NCBI GenBank assembly: GCA_035701265.1
Contig: DASSNU010000023.1
Span: 1-64,000, forward strand
Origin: DASSNU01 sp035701265
Lineage (GTDB): Bacteria; Gemmatimonadota; Gemmatimonadetes; Gemmatimonadales; Gemmatimonadaceae
Direction: 5' to 3'
DNA: 64,000 nt
Below the pieces are notes generated by a model, which did not search any database, was not told the origin of the DNA, and saw only the letters and a list, made by a program, of their open reading frames with translations. A program made the position numbers and the translations under genes. This document shows positions 16,382 to 23,150 of this stretch, one piece after another. Within the stretch, counting starts at the first letter, position 1. Each line of letters opens with the position of its first letter.

Positions 16382-17361
16382 GCAACGCGCGCGTCTTCGT
16401 GCTGGGCGCGGGGCGCGCGGGACGCTCGCTCGCGCGCGCACTTGGCCAGAGCGGCGCGGTGGATGTGGTGGGGGTGCACGGGCGCCATCCCGTCGCTCCC
16501 GACGAGCGGCTCCCCGACGAGATGCTGCCGAGCGTCGGACCGCTCGGCGCGACGCTTGGCACGGCCGACACCGTGCTCGTGACGGTGCGCGACGCGCAAC
16601 TCCCCGCGGCACTCGTGGAGCTCGCGTCGGCGCCGCTGGCCCCCGGTGCGGTGGTGCTGCACGCGAGCGGCGGGAGCGATCCGGCGGAGCTGGCACCGCT
16701 CCGTGCGGCCGGGCACGCCGCCGGCACATTTCACCCGCTGGTCGCGATGGCGGATCCTGCGCAGGGTGCGGAGCGTCTTCGCAGGGGGGACGCATGGATC
16801 GGCGTCGACGGTGATCCTGATGCCATCGCGCGCGCGCGCGTGCTCGCGGACGCCCTGGGCGCGAGAGTGCTCGAGATTCCCGCAGGACGGAAGGCGGCGT
16901 ACCACGCCGCCGCCGTGATCGCCTCGAACTTTCCGGTCGTGCTCCTGGCGGTGGCGGAACAGGTGCTCCGACAGGCGGGGCTGGACCCCGCTGCGTCCCG
17001 GCAGGCGCTGCACGCGCTGCTGCGCGGAGCGGTGGACAACGTGCGCAATGTGCCGCCGCAGGATGCGCTCACCGGTCCCGTGGTGCGCGGCGATGACGCG
17101 ACCATCGTGCGACATCTCGAGGCACTCGCCCGCGCGCCCGACGTGCTGGAGGTCTACGCGGCGCTCACGCGGGCGGCGCTCGCCATTGCCGCGCTGCACG
17201 GCACGGATCCCGAGCGGTTGCAGGCGATTGTCGCGGCGCTCGACGCGGTGCGCGATGCCGGGGCGCCGCGTGCGCCGGATGGTGTGCTGCCCGGAAGCGC
17301 GCCAGGCGCTACTGCCCGCCGCTCCCGCGATCGTACACCTTCACCCCTGGCGGAGGGGTGA
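16378..17361 (+). CDS. Rossmann-fold DUF2520 protein (NADP-dependent oxidoreductase-like)
   Basis: The 327-residue protein has an N-terminal dinucleotide fold (VFVLGAGRAGRSLARAL) and a C-terminal DUF2520 helical domain. The family mark HPLVAMAD follows a glycine-rich strand, and KAAYHAAAVIASNF resembles the dimerisation region of pyrroline-5-carboxylate reductases and F420/NADP oxidoreductases. Substrate is unknown. In other bacteria these proteins often sit near pantothenate genes, but not here. GTG at 16378 overlaps the ctpA stop. The last 53 bases overlap the 3' end of the opposing lolA gene; the 25 or so C-terminal residues are poorly conserved in type, so the overlap costs little. Confidence 0.85.
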   Translation: MSNARVFVLGAGRAGRSLARALGQSGAVDVVGVHGRHPVAPDERLPDEMLPSVGPLGATLGTADTVLVTVRDAQLPAALVELASAPLAPGAVVLHASGGSDPAELAPLRAAGHAAGTFHPLVAMADPAQGAERLRRGDAWIGVDGDPDAIARARVLADALGARVLEIPAGRKAAYHAAAVIASNFPVVLLAVAEQVLRQAGLDPAASRQALHALLRGAVDNVRNVPPQDALTGPVVRGDDATIVRHLEALARAPDVLEVYAALTRAALAIAALHGTDPERLQAIVAALDAVRDAGAPRAPDGVLPGSAPGATARRSRDRTPSPLAEG

Positions 17362-17977
17362 AGCGGAACGCCGACGCGCTCACCGGCACGTTGGTCCGCA
17401 CGTCGTCGATCGTCACGAAGCGCACCACGCCGTTCGTGTCTTCCGTCTCGAACTGCCGCACGAGAGCGTCCTTGTCGTCCACCCAGATGCGGGCACGCGT
17501 GAAGGGGATGGAGGAATCACGCGGCACGAGCACGACGACGTGTGCTGGGCGTCCGTGCACCGTGTCGGCACCGCCGTCCGACAGGCGGTAGCGCGTGGTG
17601 GGGGACTCCAGGAACTGCGCCGTGACGTCCGCGCTCCCGGCCACGCCGCTCCCCGCGCGCATCCGGAGCACCTGCCCTGGGTTGCTGCTGGGCATGTAGA
17701 TCCACACCCACTGGCCGTCGGCCACGATGCGGTCTCCATCCGGATCGGTGAAGCGCACGGAGAGCCGTCCCGGCATGCGCTGCACCAGCTCGCCGTGCGA
17801 GACGACCTTCGATCCCAGCAGCGGATTGGTGAGCGTCTGCGTGAAGCTCGCCTTCACGGTATGGACCGCACGATACGCGGCCACAGCGCGCTTCACCACC
17901 GCCTCGGGCGTCTGCGCGTGCGCTGCCGCCAGCGGGGCAGCGCACACGGCCGCCGCCACGAACCAGATTCTCATCAC
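17309..17977 (-). CDS. lolA: Outer-membrane lipoprotein carrier LolA
   Basis: The 222-residue periplasmic protein has a signal peptide (MMRIWFVAAAVCAAPLAAAHAQ, cut after AHA). The LolA fold is recognisable from LTNPLLGSKVVSHGELVQR, PGRLSVRFTDPDGDRIVADG and VWIYMPSSNPGQV. LolA shuttles lipoproteins from the LolCDE exporter to the outer membrane, which shows this is a diderm cell. The start is GTG 17977 or ATG 17974; an AGGAG lies 7 or 10 bases upstream of these. A lipoprotein protease gene lies just upstream on the same strand. Confidence 0.9.
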   Translation of the reverse strand: MMRIWFVAAAVCAAPLAAAHAQTPEAVVKRAVAAYRAVHTVKASFTQTLTNPLLGSKVVSHGELVQRMPGRLSVRFTDPDGDRIVADGQWVWIYMPSSNPGQVLRMRAGSGVAGSADVTAQFLESPTTRYRLSDGGADTVHGRPAHVVVLVPRDSSIPFTRARIWVDDKDALVRQFETEDTNGVVRFVTIDDVRTNVPVSASAFRFTPPPGVKVYDRGSGGQ

Positions 17978-18043
17978 GGAACTGCTCCTCGAGTGACGCG
18001 GTGCTCTACCCCGCGCGCGCCGCGTCCGTTCCGCGCGTCGCCG

Positions 18044-19891
18044 CTACGGCGTGGGCTGCGGCGTGCCGCGCGGCGAGCCGCTCTCCGCTTCGGCCATGCG
18101 CAGCGCGGCGTACGCGTTGACGATGCCGCCGGTGACGGACAGCGAGCCGAAAGGAACGCGCTCCCCCTCGTCGGAGCCGGGGCGCACCACCAGGTGATCC
18201 GCATACCGCGTCGCTGAAGCAAGAATGATGCGCTTGACGTCGGACGCGGAGAGCGACGGATAGTAGGACATGATGAGCGCGGCAAGTCCGCTCACCATGG
18301 GCGCCGCCATGCTGGTGCCGCTGTTGCGCTCGTAGCCGCCCGGCACGGTGGACAGGATGTCCTCGCCCGGCGCGAAGACGTCCACCTCCTGCGCGCCATA
18401 GTTGGAGAACGGGGCGGCCAGGGAGTCCAGGCCGCGCCACGAGGAGGCGCCCACCTCGATCCAGTTCGCGGCGCGGCCGCCGGTCACGTAGCGCGGCGTG
18501 GGGAAGTTCCCCTTCTGCGCCAGATCGGCGCCGTCGTTCCCGGCGGCGTGCACCATGAGCACGCCGTGCGCATCGGCGTACCGCACGGCGTCATCCACCG
18601 CCTGCTTCTGCGGCGAGTAGCCCTTGCCGAAGCTCATGTTGATGACGTTGGCGCCGTGGTCCACCGCGAAGCGGATGGCGTTGGCAATGTCCTTGTCGCG
18701 CTCGTCGCCATCGGGCACGGCGCGCACGGGCATGATGCGCACCGCGGTGGCGATGCCGCCCACGTCGTTCGTACTGTCCTGCACCGCGCCGATGATGCCG
18801 GCCACGTGCGTGCCGTGCCCGGCATCCGGGCCGGTGAAATCCGGGTTGCCGTAGTGCCGCTGTGCCAGGTTCGCGTACTGGTCGCCGACGATGGTACGAG
18901 GGTTGAAGTCCGGGTTGAGCCCGTAATGCAGGCGCGTCTCCGTCTCCTGGCGCGCATTGCGGATGATGTCGGCGGTGATGCCGCGAGCGGCGAGCTGCAG
19001 GTAGACTGCGCGCGCTTGCTGCTCCTCGGCAGTCCGCGGCTGGTACGCGCGCACGCGCTCCATGTCGAGCGAGTCGCCGGCGGCGCTGTCCACGTGGAGC
19101 GCCGCGCGCAGCACGTCGGTCGCACGCTCGAAGAGACTCTGCGCCGTCGTGATCTGCGAGAGCGTCTGCGTGGTGCTCGTCACCTGCTGGGTGAACTCCT
19201 GTTCCACCGCGGCGCAGGACCCCCGCCCGGTGCGGAGGAGATCGCCGTTGCCCGTATCGGCGGCGGCACTGTGCGCGGCGGACGGCGTGCCGCCGTTCCG
19301 CGGTGCGCCGGAGCCCGCCGCGGTGCTGTCGCGCGTGCAGCGCGCGTACTCGCGTGTCACCTCGAACGTGTCCTGATCGACGTCGCGCCCGTCGGCGCCG
19401 CCGATGAAGTTCCACCCGTGCACATCGTCCACGTACCCATCGTGATCGTCATCGACGCGGTTGCCGGGCACCTCGCGCGTGTTGGTCCAGAGCACGGAGC
19501 GCAGGTCCACGTGTGCCGAGTCCACGCCGCCGTCGATCACGGCGACGATCACCGTGCGTTTCGGCTGCCGTCCTGCCAGCAGCTCGTTGCGCGCCCGGAG
19601 CACGCTCATGCCCGCCACGCGATCGGCGGTCTCGTCCATCAAGTGCCACTGCGCCGGCGCGGTGCGTGGCACGTCCTCGTCCACCGCCTGCGGTGGCGCG
19701 GCGGGGGTGGGCGATGCGGGCGGCGTGGCGTGCGCGGCGCTGTCGCGGGCGACGGTAGGCGTCGTGGCGGTGTCCGCCGGCGTTGCCGCCACCGAGGCCG
19801 GCGCGGGGGCGGGGGCAGGCGGCTGCTGCTGCGGCGTCGCACATGCGGCGACGAACACGAGCAGCGCGCCGAACAGTCGGGACTTGGTCAC
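18044..19891 (-). CDS. S8 family serine peptidase (subtilisin-like lipoprotein)
   Basis: The 615-residue protein starts at GTG with a GAAGGA Shine-Dalgarno and has a lipoprotein signal (LLVFVAACATPQQQ). A Pro/Ala/Thr-rich linker to about residue 85 follows. The catalytic triad is Asp120 (VIVAVIDGGVD), His359 (AGHGTHVAGIIG) and Ser527 (NSGTSMAAPMVSG), with oxyanion Asn in HAAGNDG. The Asp-His distance is about 240 residues, far more than in subtilisin, because of an insert rich in helices and a VDDDHDGYVDDVHGWNF segment also known from large bacterial subtilases of environmental phyla. A role in degrading proteins at the cell surface is inferred. Confidence 0.92.
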   Translation of the reverse strand: MTKSRLFGALLVFVAACATPQQQPPAPAPAPASVAATPADTATTPTVARDSAAHATPPASPTPAAPPQAVDEDVPRTAPAQWHLMDETADRVAGMSVLRARNELLAGRQPKRTVIVAVIDGGVDSAHVDLRSVLWTNTREVPGNRVDDDHDGYVDDVHGWNFIGGADGRDVDQDTFEVTREYARCTRDSTAAGSGAPRNGGTPSAAHSAAADTGNGDLLRTGRGSCAAVEQEFTQQVTSTTQTLSQITTAQSLFERATDVLRAALHVDSAAGDSLDMERVRAYQPRTAEEQQARAVYLQLAARGITADIIRNARQETETRLHYGLNPDFNPRTIVGDQYANLAQRHYGNPDFTGPDAGHGTHVAGIIGAVQDSTNDVGGIATAVRIMPVRAVPDGDERDKDIANAIRFAVDHGANVINMSFGKGYSPQKQAVDDAVRYADAHGVLMVHAAGNDGADLAQKGNFPTPRYVTGGRAANWIEVGASSWRGLDSLAAPFSNYGAQEVDVFAPGEDILSTVPGGYERNSGTSMAAPMVSGLAALIMSYYPSLSASDVKRIILASATRYADHLVVRPGSDEGERVPFGSLSVTGGIVNAYAALRMAEAESGSPRGTPQPTP

Positions 19892-19967
19892 GATCGGTTC
19901 CTTCACCTGGAGGAAGAGAGCGAGGCATCCGTACCCCGCGCGTGCCTCAATGATACCACCGGGCAGG

Positions 19968-20074
19968 GCCCCGCGCGCGGGGAGGGCGGCGGTGCATGAG
20001 GTGGGCCGCCTCGCGCACAACACGGCGGTGCCCCGCGCGCGGGGAGGGCGGCGGTGCATGAGGTGGGCCGCCTC
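19968..20074. repeat. Two identical 45-base direct repeats, 62-base period
   Basis: Bases 19968-20012 and 20030-20074 are identical over about 45 bases (GCCCCGCGCGCGGGGAGGGC at the start of each). Each copy contains the palindrome CCCCGCGCGCGGGG. A weaker third copy is visible at about 20081-20115. No terminal inverted repeats or transposase are present, so this is not an insertion sequence. Confidence 0.8.
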
Positions 20075-20141
20075 AGGTACCACGGCGGGGCCCGCGTGCG
20101 GAGCGCGGGGCTCCCGCCGCACCCGCATCGCTCACTCGTCC

Positions 20142-20190
20142 TCGGAGGTCCAGCGTGCGCCCAGTCTCGGACGTCCAGCGTGCGCCCAGT
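20142..20190. repeat. Two 24-base direct repeats, 25-base period
   Basis: TCGGAGGTCCAGCGTGCGCC from 20142 and TCGGACGTCCAGCGTGCGCC from 20167 differ at one base, and identity continues for four more bases (CAGT). The function is unknown; a tandem pair of protein-binding sites is possible. Confidence 0.7.
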
Positions 20191-20307
20191 GCCGCCGGCA
20201 ACGTTACCGGCGCTGCCGCCCAAGGGCGTGCTTGCCCCCGGAACCGGGGCGGGTTAGCTTTCAGGTTCGATGCGTGCGCTCGCCGCGAGCGCAAACGTTC
20301 CGATGCT

Positions 20308-20340
20308 GGGAGCCTGGGTATCGCGGGCTCCCTTTTGTTT
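20308..20340 (+). terminator. Intrinsic terminator or attenuator before the cold shock gene
   Basis: GGGAGCC (20308-20314) pairs with GGCTCCC (20326-20332) and is followed at once by TTTTGTTT. It points rightward although no rightward gene lies upstream, so it ends either a small RNA or an attenuated leader of the cold shock mRNA that begins 130 bases later. Confidence 0.6.
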
Positions 20341-20352
20341 CGCGGCGCCGTT

Positions 20353-20394
20353 CGGCAGCCTCACTGCTGCCGCCGGTCGGGCCCCCGCGGGGGC
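20353..20394 (+). promoter_or_regulatory. Structured leader of the cold shock mRNA
   Basis: Two further perfect hairpins follow the terminator: CGGCAGC/GCTGCCG (20353-20372) and GCCCCCGCGGGGGC (20381-20394). Long structured 5' leaders that change fold with temperature are known for cspA-type mRNAs; a similar role here is inferred. Confidence 0.4.
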
Positions 20395-20471
20395 TCGCGC
20401 CGCATACACCACGTGGTCGGCTCGTACGGCATGTCCGCACTCCGACGACACCACACTTGAGGAGTTGCAAC

Positions 20472-20684
20472 ATGCGTACGACAGGGACCGTGAAGTGGTT
20501 CAACGATGCCAAGGGCTTTGGCTTCATCACGCCGGCCGACGGCTCGAAGGACTGCTTCGTCCATCACTCGGCCATCCAGGGGAGCGGCTTCAAGACGCTC
20601 GCCGAGGGCGAGCAGGTGGAGTTCGACGTGGTGCAGGGGACCAAGGGCCCGGCGGCCGAGAACGTCAGCCGAGTGGGTCGGTGA
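20472..20684 (+). CDS. Cold shock protein, CspA family
   Basis: The 70-residue single cold-shock domain begins MRTTGTVKWFNDAKGFGFIT. RNP1 (KGFGFI) is intact. RNP2 reads CFVHHS where VFVHFS is usual, so one aromatic RNA-stacking residue is replaced by His and one valine by Cys. These proteins bind single-stranded RNA or DNA and act as RNA chaperones and antiterminators. A GGAG lies eight bases before the ATG. The long, hairpin-rich leader suggests post-transcriptional control. Confidence 0.95.
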   Translation: MRTTGTVKWFNDAKGFGFITPADGSKDCFVHHSAIQGSGFKTLAEGEQVEFDVVQGTKGPAAENVSRVGR

Positions 20685-20721
20685 GCATCGTGCGGCCCAC
20701 GCCGCACGTGCACGCCTCGCG

Positions 20722-20752
20722 GGAGCCGGACCGGCACTGCCGGTCCGGCTCC
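20722..20752 (+). terminator. Perfect 15-base inverted repeat after the cold shock gene
   Basis: GGAGCCGGACCGGCA and its exact complement are separated by one base, giving a 13-bp RNA stem with a five-base loop. There is no T-run behind it. It probably ends or protects the csp mRNA; being symmetric it could also act on the other strand. Confidence 0.6.
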
Positions 20753-20877
20753 TCGCGCGTTCTCACGCCGGCGAGTGTGCACGCGGCACCTCTGCGCGTG
20801 TGCTGAACGTGTCGCCGCGCGGGTGCGCAAGAATGGACGATCGCAATGCAGACATCACACGATCGAGGAGGTAACGC

Positions 20878-21072
20878 GTGATCGAGATTCATCTCAGTGA
20901 GACCGACGGACTGGATTGGGCGCTCAAGCGGTTCAAGCGTCGCGTGCAGCGTGCGGGGATCCTGAGTGAGATCCGGCGTCGCCGCCACTACGTGAAGCCG
21001 AGTGAGGCGCGGCAGCTCAAGGCTGCCGCTGCGCGCCGGCGTGCACGCAAGGCGAGCCGGACCACAGAGTAA
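20878..21072 (+). CDS. rpsU: 30S ribosomal protein S21
   Basis: The 64-residue highly basic protein begins MIEIHLSETDGLDWALKRFK and has the typical RRVQRAGILSEIRRRRHYVKPSE middle. S21 is needed for base-pairing of mRNA leaders with 16S rRNA. GTG at 20878 follows a perfect AGGAGGT Shine-Dalgarno (20866-20872) with a five-base spacer, one of the strongest ribosome-binding sites in the window. It lies 190 bases after a cold shock gene, and a strong terminator follows. Confidence 0.96.
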   Translation: MIEIHLSETDGLDWALKRFKRRVQRAGILSEIRRRRHYVKPSEARQLKAAAARRRARKASRTTE

Positions 21073-21200
21073 GACACGATCGGGCGCCCACCGTGGCGCC
21101 GGCATCGCACGCCACCTGGGGTGCGCGGCCTGCGGGCGACGCGGCGCATTGCACCGCGTGCCGGCGGCGCGGACCCGGAACATGGCATGATCAGCGCGAC

Positions 21201-21235
21201 GAGCGCCGGGATCCCCGGCGCTCGCTTTCGTTTCA
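21201..21235 (+). terminator. Intrinsic terminator of rpsU
   Basis: GAGCGCCGGG (21201-21210) and CCCGGCGCTC (21214-21223) form a perfect 10-bp stem with a three-base ATC loop, followed by GCTTTCGTTT. It separates rpsU from the converging aroF gene. Confidence 0.8.
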
Positions 21236-21297
21236 GGGCGTGACGGCACGATGATGCAACGCCATCCCGTGCCGACACGCCAGCCTGGACTGTACGA

Positions 21298-22380
21298 TCA
21301 GACTGCGCCGGCGGATGCCGCGTCGGTGGACGGCGCGCTGGCGGGCAGGGAAGCCGGCGCCGGCGTGATGCGCCGCCCGATGGCGGTGGCGATGGACCGC
21401 AGCTCGCGCAGCAACTGCGTGAGCTGCTCGGGGTAGAGCGACTGCGCCCCGTCGGACAGCGCGCGCTCCGGATGTGGATGCACCTCCACCAGTATACCGT
21501 CGGCGCCGGCGGCAAGGGCGGCCCGCGCCATGGGGATCACCTTGTCGCGAATGCCCGTGCCGTGGCTGGGGTCCGCCACGATCGGGAGATGCGAGAGCTG
21601 TTGGACGAGCGGAATGGCAGTGAGATCGAACAGGTTGCGCGTGGCGCTGTCGAATCCGCGGACGCCCCGCTCGCACAGGATCACCTGCTCGTTCCCCGAC
21701 GCCAGAATGTATTCCGCGCTGAGGAGCAGGTCCTGAATGGTGGCGGCCAGCCCGCGCTTGAGCAGCACCGGCTTCCCCAGCCGCCCCACGAACTTGAGCA
21801 GCGAGTAGTTCTGCATGTTGCGCGCGCCGATCTGGATGCAGTCGCCGTACTCGGCCACCAGATCGGCACCTTCCTCGTCCATCGCCTCGGTTACGATGGC
21901 GAGCCCGGTTTCCTTCTTGGCGATCGCCAGCAACTCCAGCCCCTGCTTGCCCAGCCCCTGGAACGAGTAGGGGGAGCTGCGCGGTTTGAAGGCGCCGCCG
22001 CGCAGGCACGTCGCGCCCGATGCGCGCACGATACGCGCGGCCGCCACGATCTGCTCTTCCGATTCCACGGAGCACGGGCCGGCGATCACCGGCACGTCGG
22101 TGCCGCCGAAGCGCACGCCGGGTGCGATGGTCACGACCGTATTCTCGGGCCGCCATTCGCGCGAGACCTGCTTGTACGGCTGCGTGACGTGGATGACCTG
22201 CACCACGCCCGAGAGCGCCTCGATGCGCGAGGCATCCACGCGTCCATCGTTCCCCACGAGCCCCACCGCGGTCCGCTGCGCGCCCGGCATCGGCCGCGCC
22301 TCGTACCCCATCTCCTCGATCACGCGCACGACGTCGTTCACCTGCTCCGGTGTCGCGCCGTGCTTCATCACGACCAGCAT
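21298..22380 (-). CDS. aroF: 3-deoxy-7-phosphoheptulonate synthase
   Basis: First enzyme of the shikimate pathway, joining phosphoenolpyruvate and erythrose 4-phosphate. The 360-residue protein is the type I-beta form. An N-terminal ferredoxin-like regulatory domain of about 70 residues (MLVVMKHGATPEQVNDVVRV) is fused to the KDO8P-like TIM barrel with IAGPCSVES, LRGGAFKPRSSPYSFQG, ILCERGVRGF and VADPSHGTG. Such N-terminal domains bring feedback inhibition by aromatic amino acids. A Pro/Ala/Ser-rich tail of about 25 residues is extra. It is the last gene of the leftward smc block, 10 bases after an MBL hydrolase gene. Confidence 0.95.
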   Translation of the reverse strand: MLVVMKHGATPEQVNDVVRVIEEMGYEARPMPGAQRTAVGLVGNDGRVDASRIEALSGVVQVIHVTQPYKQVSREWRPENTVVTIAPGVRFGGTDVPVIAGPCSVESEEQIVAAARIVRASGATCLRGGAFKPRSSPYSFQGLGKQGLELLAIAKKETGLAIVTEAMDEEGADLVAEYGDCIQIGARNMQNYSLLKFVGRLGKPVLLKRGLAATIQDLLLSAEYILASGNEQVILCERGVRGFDSATRNLFDLTAIPLVQQLSHLPIVADPSHGTGIRDKVIPMARAALAAGADGILVEVHPHPERALSDGAQSLYPEQLTQLLRELRSIATAIGRRITPAPASLPASAPSTDAASAGAV

Positions 22381-22390
22381 GCGTTCGTCC

Positions 22391-23146
22391 TCAGAAGTCC
22401 GTTGTCCACCCGTCGTGCGCGAGGGTGACGGGTCCGCCGAATTCGCGGGCGATCACCGCAGGCACGTCCTCGCGCTCCACGGGCGGATAGAAGTGTGTCA
22501 GCACCAGGTGTCCGGGGTCTGCGATGGCCGCCAGGCGGGCGCACTGCAGTGGCGTGAGGTGCGTGGGAATCGCCATCGACTCCGGGAGGGAGCACTCCGC
22601 GAGGAGCACATCCGTCCCGCGCGCCCAGTCGCCGAGCGCCGGGTCGTAGCCGGTGTCTCCGGTGTAGACGATCCGGCGCTCCCCGTCGTGCAGGGAATAT
22701 GCAATGCTCTCCGCGGTATGGGGAACCGGGCGCGCCTCCAGATGAACGCCGTCGGCCAGCTCCGCGGCCGTTCCGGGGGTGAGCTCGCGCACGCCGACAT
22801 GAAAGCCGAGGTCGCGCACCGGGCCGAGGGCGTCCTCCAGCCGGGCGAGCAGGGCGTCGGTGCCGGGCGGTCCAAGCAGCTCCAGCGGGGCGGAACGTGG
22901 TGGCAGCGTTCCCCACCGCCACGCGAAGAAGAGGGTGGGGAGATCGCTCACGTGGTCGGCGTGAAAGTGCGTGATCGCCACGTGCGTGATCGTCGGCCAG
23001 TCCACGGCGAGCGCGGCCATACGGTGCGCCACACCGCTGCCGCAGTCGAAGAGGATGCGAACGCCGTGCGTCTCCACCAGATGCCCGGCGTTGACGCGCG
23101 TGGGCGACGGCGCCGCCGTGCCCGTCCCGACCGTGGTGAGGCGCAA
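22391..23146 (-). CDS. MBL-fold hydrolase, RNase Z-like
   Basis: The 251-residue protein starts MRLTTVGTGTAAPSPTRVNA. It carries HFHADHVSDLP, the zinc motif of the RNase Z/arylsulfatase-like branch, plus YTGDTGYDPAL and the late His in LVLTHFYPPVERED. Lack of an obvious exosite arm and the ribonuclease-like TGTAAPSP start leave both a tRNA 3'-processing role and a small-molecule hydrolase role open. It lies four bases after smc on the same strand. Confidence 0.88.
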   Translation of the reverse strand: MRLTTVGTGTAAPSPTRVNAGHLVETHGVRILFDCGSGVAHRMAALAVDWPTITHVAITHFHADHVSDLPTLFFAWRWGTLPPRSAPLELLGPPGTDALLARLEDALGPVRDLGFHVGVRELTPGTAAELADGVHLEARPVPHTAESIAYSLHDGERRIVYTGDTGYDPALGDWARGTDVLLAECSLPESMAIPTHLTPLQCARLAAIADPGHLVLTHFYPPVEREDVPAVIAREFGGPVTLAHDGWTTDF

Positions 23147-23150
23147 TCGC

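Larger units (their letters stand above)
19892..20471. other. 580-base non-coding region upstream of the cold shock gene
   Basis: Nothing here looks coding. It holds two 45-base direct repeats with a 62-base period, a 24-base repeat with a 25-base period, several perfect hairpins and a terminator-like hairpin with T-run at 20308-20340. It must contain the leftward promoter of the subtilase gene and the rightward promoter and leader of the cold shock gene. Candidate elements for a rightward transcript are TTGCCC at 20232 and TTAGCT at 20254 (16-base spacer), a weak match. Confidence 0.55.

Noticed and set aside
19968..20074. Direct repeats that might flank an insertion sequence
   Set aside because: Only 17 bases separate the copies and there is no transposase or terminal inverted repeat.
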